Counted from the first letter of the stretch, positions 16,517 to 24,962 are shown. The stretch is 41,399 nt of DNA from Alcaligenaceae bacterium (GCA_012518515.1 JAAYRZ010000151.1:1-41399); one strand, 5' to 3'. Notes: a model not told the origin generated them from the sequence alone. Translations and numbers: made by a program.

Positions 16517-17703
16517 AGCGACGTGATTTTCTTCGCTACTCGCTTGCAGGAGGGGCGGTTTTAGCTCAACCACAGCTAGTATTTGCAACGACTGAAACCT
16601 ACTCTTTTTATAACCCAACACGTTATATATTCATTACTGATAGAGAGTCACCTTTTATCACGGTTTTTAATGTGTTTTATGGGAAATACGTCGGTTCATT
16701 AAACTTTGATATGAAGCCGGAAGTCATTGAGCTTTCTCGTGATGATTCAATGATGGTGGTAGGTAATACGGAGTCCACAGAGTTGATTCTATACGATTTG
16801 CAAACTCGTATGCAGCGTGTTTTGACATTACCTTCACCAATTCATCGAGCGTTTTTTATACCACAATCCAAGTTGGTAGCGATTGCGATGCGTGAGCATC
16901 TCGGTATGGTGAATTACGAGAGCGGCGAGTTGCTAGTCTACCCTGAGCCTTATGACGTGGCAAATCGTGATTCTGCCAATGGGCAGCATTTTCAACTGTT
17001 ATTCAGTTCTTTTACTCGAACTTACTGGGTGTTGGACGGAGATAGTCCGCGAATCTATCGTAAGTCTGCTTATGACCCTGAGGATACATCTTGGGAGGCC
17101 ATGGACTTCTCTGAGCGTCTTGGCACCAGCTTGGGTTTTGAGGATGGGCTTGTCACACCAGGTAATTATCTAATGGCACTGACTGCCAAGCAGGGTAATG
17201 AGGGTTATGCCTATTTTATTGAAGAAGATAAGTTGCTTAGCACTGGCCCGATGGGGGCGAAGGGTGAAACTGGCGCCTCCATGCTAAGGCCGTATATTGA
17301 TTCTTCGTTTAAACGAGTTTTGTTTGCTGATACAGGGGGCAATATCGCTTTATTCAATTTTGATAAAAGCGAGGAAGCCGAGCATTATAAAGTCGATTTC
17401 TCGCCGCAGCACTTTCGCACCGGTTGGTTGGAAAGTACATTAATTATAGCGGGCGACAAGGGGTTGCAGTTTCAGTCTTTTGATGATCTTGACGACAAGA
17501 AAGTATTTGAGCTTCCGTCTGGGGTCGTAGATACGTGGGTGAGCGGTGACGGCAAGATACTATATCTTACGCTTGAAGAGGGTGAGCCACAAGTCTTGCG
17601 TTACGATATTCGTCGCCGAGAGCCATTAGAACCTATTCTTGTGCATGGTGTCATGAGTGCTGGCGCTTTGCGTATGGGTAGTAGCAATAGCATTTGCTTT
17701 TAA
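16513..17703 (+). CDS. Tat-exported beta-propeller-like protein of unknown function
   Basis: The 396-residue protein starts MKRRDFLRYSLAGGAVLAQ, a twin-arginine export signal with likely cleavage near A26. It is thus folded in the cytoplasm and probably exported through Tat. The rest is made of repeated short beta-strand units (such as YIFITDRESPFITVFNV, MVVGNTESTELILYDL and RVLFADTGGNIALFNF) with the spacing of a WD40/YncE-like beta-propeller. I do not recognise a characterised family. The protein ends SNSICF with a near-terminal cysteine. The four-base overlap with the SCO gene argues for a shared task in the periplasm, possibly copper or cofactor delivery; that is inference only. Confidence 0.75.
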   Translation: MKRRDFLRYSLAGGAVLAQPQLVFATTETYSFYNPTRYIFITDRESPFITVFNVFYGKYVGSLNFDMKPEVIELSRDDSMMVVGNTESTELILYDLQTRMQRVLTLPSPIHRAFFIPQSKLVAIAMREHLGMVNYESGELLVYPEPYDVANRDSANGQHFQLLFSSFTRTYWVLDGDSPRIYRKSAYDPEDTSWEAMDFSERLGTSLGFEDGLVTPGNYLMALTAKQGNEGYAYFIEEDKLLSTGPMGAKGETGASMLRPYIDSSFKRVLFADTGGNIALFNFDKSEEAEHYKVDFSPQHFRTGWLESTLIIAGDKGLQFQSFDDLDDKKVFELPSGVVDTWVSGDGKILYLTLEEGEPQVLRYDIRRREPLEPILVHGVMSAGALRMGSSNSICF

Positions 17704-17803
17704 ACGGAATTATATAAGAGAGAGCTTTAGCTGCTAGCAGAATTATCGAAAAGAGCCCCTGTTCATGATGGAACTTCAGCATATACGTTAAACTCTAAGT
17801 TAT

Positions 17804-18192
17804 GGGGTGAGTCGGGCAATCGCGTGCTTAGGTACGAGGAAGGTCCGGACTCCACAGGACAGAGTAGCGGCTAACAGCCGTCCATGCTTCGGCATGAGGA
17901 ATAGGGCCACAGAGACGAGACTGTTGAGCGGGCTTGAGTGATCAGGCACACGAGTGGCGACTTCCACTCGGTGTGGCTTTGCATTTAGGTGCATCGCTAC
18001 AGCGCAGCAGGGTGAAACGCGGTAACCTCTACTCGGAGCAACATCAAATAGGCATACGTACTGTGTATACAGCAAAGGGCGGTCCGTCCGAGTATGCGGG
18101 TAGATGGCACGAGCTTATTAGCAATGATAAGCCTAGATGAATGATTGCCGGCGGTTTTACCGCTTACAGAATCCGGCCTATAGACTTGCCCC
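17804..18192 (+). ncRNA. rnpB: RNase P RNA, bacterial type A
   Basis: This is the catalytic RNA that trims tRNA 5' leaders. P1 is formed by GGGGTGAGTC (17804-17813) and GACTTGCCCC (18183-18192). The core landmarks follow in order: GAGGAAGGTCCGGACTCCAC (17836-17855), a CACAGAGACGAG stretch, GGTGAAACGCGGTAACCTC near 18010, GGAGCAACATCAAATAG near 18036, CCTAGATGAATGATTG near 18132, and ACAGAATCCGGCCTATAG near 18166. The layout resembles RNase P RNAs of Burkholderiales. One nearly invariant A in P4 is G here (17842), and the matching U is C (18178), so pairing is kept. T-rich sequence (TTTTATCTTTT) follows the 3' end. Confidence 0.97.
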
Positions 18193-18435
18193 TTTTATCT
18201 TTTGTGATGATCTCTCAGTCACTCTGTGGGTCAATCCCACTTCTTAGTTCTGCTGAACTCAAATTCTTCTTATTTTTCCTCTCATCGGGCACTTGACTAC
18301 CACTTGTGGGTGTCAAATTAGGTGTTTTTTCGTTCCTAAACCCACTTACGCACATCTAGTTCTGCAAGCGCTTGAAATCTAACTGAATAATTACCTAAAT
18401 TTACAATATTTTAAGTTGTAAAAGCATGATTTTGC
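18193..18435. other. Intergenic region between rnpB and the mraZ promoter, with dyads carrying AAGTGG motifs
   Basis: There is no gene here. A hairpin GTGGG-TCAAT-CCCAC lies at 18226-18240. An imperfect dyad lies at 18293-18316: TTGAC, TA, CCAC, TT, GTGG, GT, GTCAA. On the minus strand AAGTGGG occurs at 18242-18236 and 18347-18341, and AAGTGGT at 18305-18299. These are identical to the proximal MraZ-type boxes but inverted. Confidence 0.55.
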
Positions 18436-18464
18436 TTGATATTAAATAGAAAATGTCATAAAGT
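18436..18464 (+). promoter_or_regulatory. Predicted mraZ (dcw) promoter
   Basis: A -35 TTGATA (18436-18441) and -10 TAAAGT (18459-18464) are separated by 17 bp. The -10 already overlaps the first AAGTGGT box, which suits repression by MraZ. Confidence 0.55.
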
Positions 18465-18519
18465 GGTGTAAAGGGGTAAAGAAGTGGTATAAAGTGGGAT
18501 TCAAGGTTTAAAAGTGGGA
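18461..18519 (+). promoter_or_regulatory. MraZ operator: phased AAGTGG[G/T] boxes before mraZ
   Basis: Exact boxes lie at 18461 (AAGTGGT), 18482 (AAGTGGT), 18492 (AAGTGGG) and 18512 (AAGTGGG). A one-mismatch box AAGGGGT lies at 18471, and a weak one lies near 18502. Box starts are about 10 bp apart, one helical turn. The known MraZ operator of other bacteria consists of GTGGG/TGGGN repeats spaced by five bases upstream of mraZ. The last box also supplies the GGGA that serves as ribosome binding site seven bases before the GTG start. Confidence 0.85.
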
Positions 18520-18526
18520 TAAATTA

Positions 18527-18958
18527 GTGATTTTCCAAGGCAACCATCCATTAACGATAGACGCGAAGGGGCGGGTAATGATTCCGGCTCGGTATCGTGA
18601 CGTCTTATTGGAAGGTGTTGAGGGAAAACTAACCTTCACTTGTAATTTTGATGGTGGTTTATTGGTCTACCCCAGACCCCAGTGGGAAATCAAACTGGAA
18701 GAGATCATGAGACTGCCCGCTAACCGTGCTTCAGTAAAAAGAACCCTTCTGGGTAACGCTTTTGACGTGGATATTGATAGAGCAGGACGAGTGTTAATTC
18801 CGTCTCAGCTCCGTGAGCGAGCTGGTTTGGAAAAGGATGTGGTGTTGGTAGGTATGGGTCGTCATTTTGATCTGTGGGATGCCGAGAAGTATGAGGCATT
18901 AGTAGCAGTAGATTTAGAGGCCGGTCTGCCAGACGATCTCGGTGATTTTTCTCTATAA
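18527..18958 (+). CDS. mraZ: Transcriptional regulator MraZ
   Basis: MraZ is a DNA-binding protein that represses its own operon, the dcw cluster. The 143 residues hold two SpoVT-AbrB units, seen as DAKGRVMIPARYRD (about 12-25) and DIDRAGRVLIPSQLRE (about 83-98), each with the DxxGR turn. The C-terminal HFDLWDAEKYEA is typical. The start is GTG, with MIFQG aligning with the family N-terminus, and GGGA of the last MraZ box lies seven bases before it. It is the first gene of the cluster and lies 9 bp before rsmH. Confidence 0.96.
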   Translation: MIFQGNHPLTIDAKGRVMIPARYRDVLLEGVEGKLTFTCNFDGGLLVYPRPQWEIKLEEIMRLPANRASVKRTLLGNAFDVDIDRAGRVLIPSQLRERAGLEKDVVLVGMGRHFDLWDAEKYEALVAVDLEAGLPDDLGDFSL

Positions 18959-18967
18959 GAGCTAGGG

Positions 18968-19957
18968 ATGAGTCAGGATTTCAACCACACCACCGTTTTG
19001 CTTTATGCCACGGTCAACGCTTTAGTAGACCCGCACTTCAGTGCGAAGTCCAAAGCTGTGCATTCTCCACTGCCCGCACAGCAGAAAGACGGCGTATTTG
19101 TTGACGGGACTTTTGGTCGAGGTGGTCATAGTCGTTATTTGCTAAGCCATTTAAGCCCTAAAGCGAAGTTATTCGTTTTTGATAAGGATCCGGAGGCGAT
19201 GAAAGTAGCCTACGAGTTACAAGCTGAGGATCCGAGAGTGATACCTGTACACCAGGCTTTTTCTACGATGCCAGAGGTGTTGGCTGAGTATGGAGTTTTC
19301 GGGGTGCAGGGCATCATGATGGACTTAGGTGTGTCTTCACCGCAATTAGATGATGCCGCACGCGGTTTTTCATTTATGCGCGATGGTCCCCTAGATATGA
19401 GGATGGATACCAGTCGTGGCATCACTGCTGCTGAGTGGTTAAATACTGCCTCATTAGATGAAATTAGAGGAGTGATAAAAGACTATGGCGAAGAACGGTA
19501 TGCTTTCCAGATTGCAAAGAAGATTGTTGATCGCAGGCAATCCAGCCCATTTCGTAGCACGCTCGAACTCGCCCAGCTCGTCGCTGGCGTCGTCAAGTCG
19601 CGCGAAAAGGGTCACCACCCGGCAACTCGCACCTTTCAAGCTGTACGGGTTTACATCAACCAAGAACATGAAGAGCTTGCACGCAGCCTCGCGTCAGTTT
19701 TAGAACTACTGGATGCGGGAGGGCGTTTAGCAGTTATTAGCTTTCACTCGCTAGAAGATAGGCCAGTTAAGCAAGCAATAGCCAAAGCGTCAAGCCTAGA
19801 CCCTGAGTTGGCTAAGTTGCCTTTGCGTGATAGTGAGTTACCTCCGGCTCGATTAATTAATCTCGGTAAGGTACAGGCAAGCCCCGAGGAGGTTCAGCGC
19901 AATCCGCGTTCGCGTTCCGCTATGTTGAGAGTAGCAGAACGCACCGCAGCGGAGTAA
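18968..19957 (+). CDS. rsmH: 16S rRNA m4C1402 methyltransferase RsmH (MraW)
   Basis: RsmH methylates N4 of C1402 in 16S rRNA using SAM. The 329-residue protein has the SAM motif VDGTFGRGGHSRYLLSH (about 46-62), the LGVSSPQLDDAARGFSF and GPLDMRMD segments near 120-140, and VISFHSLEDRPVK near 257, all diagnostic of the family. Compared with E. coli, there is an insertion of roughly 15 residues (around 24-40) before the SAM motif. The ATG follows the mraZ stop by 9 bp, and the cluster continues 18 bp after it with ftsL. Confidence 0.97.
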   Translation: MSQDFNHTTVLLYATVNALVDPHFSAKSKAVHSPLPAQQKDGVFVDGTFGRGGHSRYLLSHLSPKAKLFVFDKDPEAMKVAYELQAEDPRVIPVHQAFSTMPEVLAEYGVFGVQGIMMDLGVSSPQLDDAARGFSFMRDGPLDMRMDTSRGITAAEWLNTASLDEIRGVIKDYGEERYAFQIAKKIVDRRQSSPFRSTLELAQLVAGVVKSREKGHHPATRTFQAVRVYINQEHEELARSLASVLELLDAGGRLAVISFHSLEDRPVKQAIAKASSLDPELAKLPLRDSELPPARLINLGKVQASPEEVQRNPRSRSAMLRVAERTAAE

Positions 19958-19975
19958 ATCGCATAAAGGCTTGGC

Positions 19976-20275
19976 ATGTTTAGAGTATTGGTTTTTGGCT
20001 TGATTGCCTTTTTTATTTATAGCGCAGTTGAATTAATTACTGCGCGTTATGAGCAACGCCAACAATTTACCCAAATTGAGCGTGCAAATAGGGTTGAGCG
20101 TGAATTAGAGACTCAATGGAGCTTTTTAGAATTAGAACGAGCCAAATTAACAAGCTCCATGAATATAAGAAATGAGATAAATGAGAAATTAAATATGCAT
20201 TCACCAGAAGTGAGTGAAATTATTTATATCAGGGAGTCTGAGCTTAGTCCTGTCATCGAAGCGGCTTCGAGGTAA
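19976..20275 (+). CDS. ftsL: Cell division protein FtsL
   Basis: FtsL is a small bitopic inner-membrane protein that joins FtsB and FtsQ and helps activate FtsWI. The 99 residues start with one membrane segment (VLVFGLIAFFIYSAVELIT, about 4-22), followed by a periplasmic coiled coil rich in Glu, Arg and Gln (about 25-85). FtsL sequences are poorly conserved, so the call rests on this architecture, length and position between rsmH and ftsI. The ATG is preceded by AAAGG. Its stop directly abuts the ftsI start region. Confidence 0.92.
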   Translation: MFRVLVFGLIAFFIYSAVELITARYEQRQQFTQIERANRVERELETQWSFLELERAKLTSSMNIRNEINEKLNMHSPEVSEIIYIRESELSPVIEAASR

Positions 20276-20281
20276 GTGAAC

Positions 20282-22108
20282 ATGAGATTTAAAAAGGTTT
20301 TACAGCATATTCAGAGGTCGAAGTCTCGTAATCAACGTGGTTATAGTAGTCAACCTCGTTTTTTTAATGAACCCGTTTTAGAAAATAAGTTTCCAAAGTG
20401 GCGTAGCCTAGTTGTTCTTGGTTTGTTTGTTGGAGGCTTTGCCATTGTCGTTGGTCAAGCCTTTTACCACCAGATTTATAATAATGATTTTCTGCGTGCT
20501 GAAGGTGATAAGCGTTTCGAAGTTAATCAGACGCTGCCGGCAAGCCGTGGTCGTATCGAAGACCGTAATGGTGTTTTCTTGGCAACTAGTGTGCCTGTGC
20601 GTGCGGTTTGGATTATTCCTGAAGAGCTAAAAAAAGCGACGCCCGAGCAATTTCAATTTTTATCAGAAGCTGTTGACCTTTCCGTAAGTAGTATCAAGGA
20701 GCGCATGGAAAATCACATGGGTAAGACCTTTGTGTATTTAAAGCGTCAAGTAGCTATGGATAAAGCGGATGCTTTGCGCGAGCAAAAGTTACCTGGTGTT
20801 CACTTTTTACCAGAAGTTAAGCGTTCCTATCCGCAAGGCCCGATCACTGCGCATTTGGTTGGTTTTACCAATATTGAAAATACGGGTATTGAAGGTATTG
20901 AAAAGCATTATGATGAGCGTTTAAGCGGTATTGATGGTAATCGTACTGTCTTGCGTGACCGTTTGGGTCGTGTGATTCAGGACGTATATACTCAGGCTCC
21001 GGCTCAGGATGGTGAAAATGTTAGGCTGACAATTGATAGTCAGATTCAATATTTAAGTTATCAAGCCTTAGAGAAGGCAGTAGAGCATCACGCTGCTGAT
21101 TCCGGTGGTGCTGTGGTCATTGATACTCAAACCGGTGAAATTCTGAGTATGGTCAGCTACCCGAGTTACGATCCTAATGACCGCTCTGCCCGCAAAGGCG
21201 GCTTATTAAGAAATCGTGCTGTGACTGATGTGTTTGAGCCTGGATCAATCATCAAGCCTTTTGTTGCGGCTTTAGCGCTTGATGCCAAGGCAATTTCTTT
21301 AAATACCATGTTTGCTACGGGTAGTGGTAGCTATCGATATCAAGGACATACCATTACCGACGTTAGCCGTCATAATGGGACGTTGAATGTGGCTGGTATT
21401 ATTCGCCGTTCCAGTAATATTGGCATGACGATGATTGCAGAGCGTTTGCGTGCGGAGCAGATGTGGACGGTATTTAAGGCCTTAGGCTTTGGTACAGCAC
21501 CAGATATTGGTTTCCCGGGTATTGCAGCAGGCAGTCTGAGACCATGGGAGCGTTGGCGTTTAATTGAAAAAGCGACTATGTCCTATGGTTATGGTGTATC
21601 AACTTCCTTATTGCAAATTGCTCATGCCTTTACTTCATTGGCTCGTGATGGCGATATGATTTCATTGTCGTTGATCCGTGATGAAAAGCCTGCCAGTACT
21701 TTACAGGTGTTTAGTAAGGAAACCGCTCGTAATGTACGTCAAATGTTAGAGGAAACAGCGGGACCAACTGGCTCCAAGATTCAAGCCATGGTTGAGGGGT
21801 ATCGGATCGGTGGTAAATCAGGTACGGCGCGTAAAATTGTTAATGGTAAGTATAGTCGGAGTGATTACCGCGGCTCTTTTGTAGCCCTTGCACCGGTTTC
21901 TAATCCTCGAATTGTCGTGGCAGTAACAGTGGATAATCCACGTAAAGCTGGTTATTACGGTACCTTGATTGCAGGGCCAGCAGCGAGTGAAATTATTGGT
22001 GGAACATTAAAGTATTTAAGCGTACCGCCTGATATTAATTCCGGCCCTACCCTTGAAGCAAGTAATACCAAGACTACGGGTGGGTCTAATCGTAACCCTC
22101 GCGGATAA
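20282..22108 (+). CDS. ftsI: Septal peptidoglycan transpeptidase FtsI (PBP3)
   Basis: FtsI cross-links septal peptidoglycan from the inner membrane, paired with the polymerase FtsW. The 608 residues have one N-terminal membrane helix (about 42-62), the pedestal domain with PASRGRIEDRNG, and the transpeptidase domain. Catalytic motifs are S322-I-I-K (in FEPGSIIKPF), S377-S-N and K512-S-G. I prefer ATG 20282, because GAGG at 20269-20272 is nine bases upstream. A GTG at 20276, abutting the ftsL stop, would add two residues with a too-close ribosome binding site. There is no sign of damage. Confidence 0.97.
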   Translation: MRFKKVLQHIQRSKSRNQRGYSSQPRFFNEPVLENKFPKWRSLVVLGLFVGGFAIVVGQAFYHQIYNNDFLRAEGDKRFEVNQTLPASRGRIEDRNGVFLATSVPVRAVWIIPEELKKATPEQFQFLSEAVDLSVSSIKERMENHMGKTFVYLKRQVAMDKADALREQKLPGVHFLPEVKRSYPQGPITAHLVGFTNIENTGIEGIEKHYDERLSGIDGNRTVLRDRLGRVIQDVYTQAPAQDGENVRLTIDSQIQYLSYQALEKAVEHHAADSGGAVVIDTQTGEILSMVSYPSYDPNDRSARKGGLLRNRAVTDVFEPGSIIKPFVAALALDAKAISLNTMFATGSGSYRYQGHTITDVSRHNGTLNVAGIIRRSSNIGMTMIAERLRAEQMWTVFKALGFGTAPDIGFPGIAAGSLRPWERWRLIEKATMSYGYGVSTSLLQIAHAFTSLARDGDMISLSLIRDEKPASTLQVFSKETARNVRQMLEETAGPTGSKIQAMVEGYRIGGKSGTARKIVNGKYSRSDYRGSFVALAPVSNPRIVVAVTVDNPRKAGYYGTLIAGPAASEIIGGTLKYLSVPPDINSGPTLEASNTKTTGGSNRNPRG

Positions 22109-22135
22109 TAACAATGCAGAAGTTTAGGAAGTTCT

Positions 22136-24937
22136 ATGCAAGAAAATAATAAAGAAGTGTTAGCCATTGTTCATTGGCTCCGGCAAAATATCGAAATCGG
22201 AGCCGATCTTAAGCTTGATTCCAGAGACATCCAACCCGGGGATGTCTTTGTTGCGTCTAAGGGGCAACAAAGCGAGGGTGCTAATTATATTCCGGCAGCT
22301 ATTGAGCAGGGTGCTGCAGCGGTATTGCTTGATGCCGCATCAGAGCTGGCGCCAGGAGTTCTCGAAGAGTTAGCAAGTAAAGTGCCCATCAGAACCGTTC
22401 AAGGTCTGAGAGCTTTACTTGGTCAGCTAGCTGACGAATGGTATGACAGGCCATCGGCGAATGTAAAGGTTATTGCCATCACTGGTACAAATGGTAAAAC
22501 ATCGTGTGCTAGTTGGGTTGCGCAAGCCTTAAATTTAAATAATACACCTTGTGCAACGATTGGTACTTTGGGTGTGATTCTGCCTGATGGTACAAATTTG
22601 GGTGGTTCCTTAACAACGCCTGATGTACTGAGTATGCATCGTCTACTAGCTTATCTACGAGCTCAAGAGATCTTCACTGTTGCCATGGAAGCCTCCTCCA
22701 TAGGTCTTGAGCAAGGTCGTATGGACGGATTGCGGATTGCGATTGCCGGATTTAGTAATCTGAGTCTGGACCATTTAGACTATCACCATAGTATGGAAGC
22801 GTATGAAGCTGCTAAAGCATTGCTCTTTACTCGAGCAGACTTGAAACTCGCGGTTCTTAATGCCGATGACGAGGCGGGATTGCGTTTGGCTAAAAGTTCT
22901 ACTGCTGAAAAAACCTTGACCTACTCTTTGGATATGGAGTCAAAAGCTGATATTCGAGCTTTGCACTACACTTTCCATGATTACGGCCTGTCATTTATGC
23001 TACATACGCCTAATGGCGATACGCAAGTCTTAAGCCGTCTAGTCGGTGAGCACAATATCTCTAATTTGCTGTTGACAGTGGGTATTTTAGAGGGGCTAGG
23101 CTGGAGTTTGACTCGCATTAGCAGAACTTTAAGTAATTTAGAGGCGGTAGCGGGTAGGTTGGAAACCGTTGAGCCACTTGGTCATTCTCATAATAAGCCT
23201 TTAGTAGTGGTGGATTATGCGCATAGTCCTGATGCACTAAAGCGTGCATTATTGGCGCTTAGACCTAATGCGGAGGCGCGTGAAGGGCGCTTAATCTGTG
23301 TTTTCGGTTGCGGTGGTGATAGGGACCGTACTAAGCGTCCGGTGATGGCTCAGGTTGCTGAGGAGTTAGCGGATTTAGTCTATATCACTAGTGATAATCC
23401 ACGGACAGAAGAGCCGCAAGCTATTTTAGATGAAATTGTTGCTGGTGTTTCAGCTGCGGATGCGGCCGCTCTGGCTATGGTAGATAAAGATCGGGATTAC
23501 TCAATCTTATATTCAATCTTGCGTGCAGATGCGCGAGATGTGGTGTTAATTGCCGGGAAAGGGCATGAGGATTATCAGGAGGTACACGGGCAGCGTCATT
23601 TTTTTGATGACAGGCAGTGGGCTTCCTTAGCTCTCTTGATGCGTGATGGTTTAGATCTTAGCACTGATACGCGTGAGTTAGAATCAGGAGAGTTTTTTGT
23701 TGCCTTAGAGGGTGACAATTTTGATGCACATAATCTACTTGATGAGGTAATGCATAAAAAAGCCGTAGCAGCTTTAGTGCATAAACCTAATAAAGCATTA
23801 GAACTGTCACAAATTCAGGTGCATGATACTGCTGATGCCCTAATGACGATGGCTAAGGCATGGCGCTCGCAATTTAATTTGCCAGTGGTAGCGGTGACTG
23901 GAAGTAATGGTAAAACCACCACTAAAGAGATGATTGCTTCTGTGATGGAAGCGGCATGTGGTGATGATTATGTGGCTACCCGTGGTAATTTAAATAACCA
24001 TATTGGTGTACCCTTAAGTCTCTTACGATTGAGAGCAAATCATCAGCTAGCAGTTTTTGAGTTGGGCATGAATCACCCTGGTGAAATTGCTGTTTTAGCT
24101 GATTTATGTCGACCGACAGTTGCTGTTTTAACTAATGCTCAGCGTGAGCATCAGGAGTTTATGCTGACTGTGGATGCGGTAGCTAGAGAAAATGCTGCTG
24201 TTTTCGAGTTTCTAAGTGAGGATGGTGTTGCTATTTATCCCGCTGCGACTGAATATACTGCGCTTTGGGATGAGCTTAGCTCAACTAGCAAGTCTTTGCG
24301 TTTTGCGCTCGAAGAAGAAAGTGCTGAGTTTAATGGAGTAGCCGTAGAAAGTACCTTTGATGGAGTAGGCTTTACTCTATGCGCTAATGAGCAACAGACT
24401 GTCATCAATTTAAAAATACCAGGTGAGCATAACGTAAGTAATGCCTTAGCAGCTGCGGCTGCTTGTCAGGCTGCTGGTATAGAATTAAGTCATATTAAGC
24501 AGGGACTGGAAGATTTTGCGCCAGTTACAGGACGCTTACAAAACTACGTCCTCAAAAACGGTACGCGAGTGATTGATGATAGTTATAATGCTAATCCTGA
24601 TTCTGTACGTGCCGCCATTGATGTATTAAGTACTTTACCTGAGCCAAGGCTATTAGTTTTAGGTGATATGGGTGAAGTAGGGCCTGAGGGGCCGCAAATG
24701 CACCGCGAGATGGGACAGTATGCCAAGCAACAGGGCATTACAAACTTACTGACTTTTGGTGAAGCTAGCAAAGAAACATGTCAAGCCTTTGGTCAAGGGG
24801 CACAGCATTTTAAGTTAATAGAAGAGCTCTTTAATGCGTTTAGTTTATTAGAGCCTGCTACCGTGTTGGTTAAAGGCTCTCGTTCTATGCGGATGGAGCG
24901 TGTAGTGCAGAATCTGTTATCCACTCAGGACCAATAA
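22136..24937 (+). CDS. murE-murF: Fused UDP-MurNAc-tripeptide synthetase / D-Ala-D-Ala ligase (MurE-MurF)
   Basis: One 933-residue frame carries two successive cytoplasmic ligases of lipid II precursor synthesis. The MurE half (1 to about 500) has the DSRDIQPGDVF N-terminal motif, the ATP site GTNGKTS (117-123) and D420-N-P-R, the signature for meso-diaminopimelate addition. The MurF half (from about 505) has STDTRELESGEFFVALEG (509-526), the ATP site GSNGKTT (589-595) and DDSYNANPDS near 815. No stop, frameshift or internal start separates them. The join is tight: MurF begins directly at its DxR motif, so about 25-30 residues normally present at the MurF N-terminus are absent. Similar fusions are known in Bordetella. 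Confidence 0.96.
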   Translation: MQENNKEVLAIVHWLRQNIEIGADLKLDSRDIQPGDVFVASKGQQSEGANYIPAAIEQGAAAVLLDAASELAPGVLEELASKVPIRTVQGLRALLGQLADEWYDRPSANVKVIAITGTNGKTSCASWVAQALNLNNTPCATIGTLGVILPDGTNLGGSLTTPDVLSMHRLLAYLRAQEIFTVAMEASSIGLEQGRMDGLRIAIAGFSNLSLDHLDYHHSMEAYEAAKALLFTRADLKLAVLNADDEAGLRLAKSSTAEKTLTYSLDMESKADIRALHYTFHDYGLSFMLHTPNGDTQVLSRLVGEHNISNLLLTVGILEGLGWSLTRISRTLSNLEAVAGRLETVEPLGHSHNKPLVVVDYAHSPDALKRALLALRPNAEAREGRLICVFGCGGDRDRTKRPVMAQVAEELADLVYITSDNPRTEEPQAILDEIVAGVSAADAAALAMVDKDRDYSILYSILRADARDVVLIAGKGHEDYQEVHGQRHFFDDRQWASLALLMRDGLDLSTDTRELESGEFFVALEGDNFDAHNLLDEVMHKKAVAALVHKPNKALELSQIQVHDTADALMTMAKAWRSQFNLPVVAVTGSNGKTTTKEMIASVMEAACGDDYVATRGNLNNHIGVPLSLLRLRANHQLAVFELGMNHPGEIAVLADLCRPTVAVLTNAQREHQEFMLTVDAVARENAAVFEFLSEDGVAIYPAATEYTALWDELSSTSKSLRFALEEESAEFNGVAVESTFDGVGFTLCANEQQTVINLKIPGEHNVSNALAAAAACQAAGIELSHIKQGLEDFAPVTGRLQNYVLKNGTRVIDDSYNANPDSVRAAIDVLSTLPEPRLLVLGDMGEVGPEGPQMHREMGQYAKQQGITNLLTFGEASKETCQAFGQGAQHFKLIEELFNAFSLLEPATVLVKGSRSMRMERVVQNLLSTQDQ

Positions 24938-24962
24938 ATAGGAAGCAACGGGGAAGCTACTC

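Noticed and set aside
17800..18140. Open frames on both strands across 17800-18140 (91 and 68 codons)
   Set aside because: They lie inside the RNase P RNA gene, have no ribosome binding site and no recognisable protein features.
22136..24937. Assembly error or lost stop codon joining murE and murF
   Set aside because: The frame is continuous, both active-site motifs are intact, the joint has lost MurF residues cleanly, and fusion is known in related bacteria.
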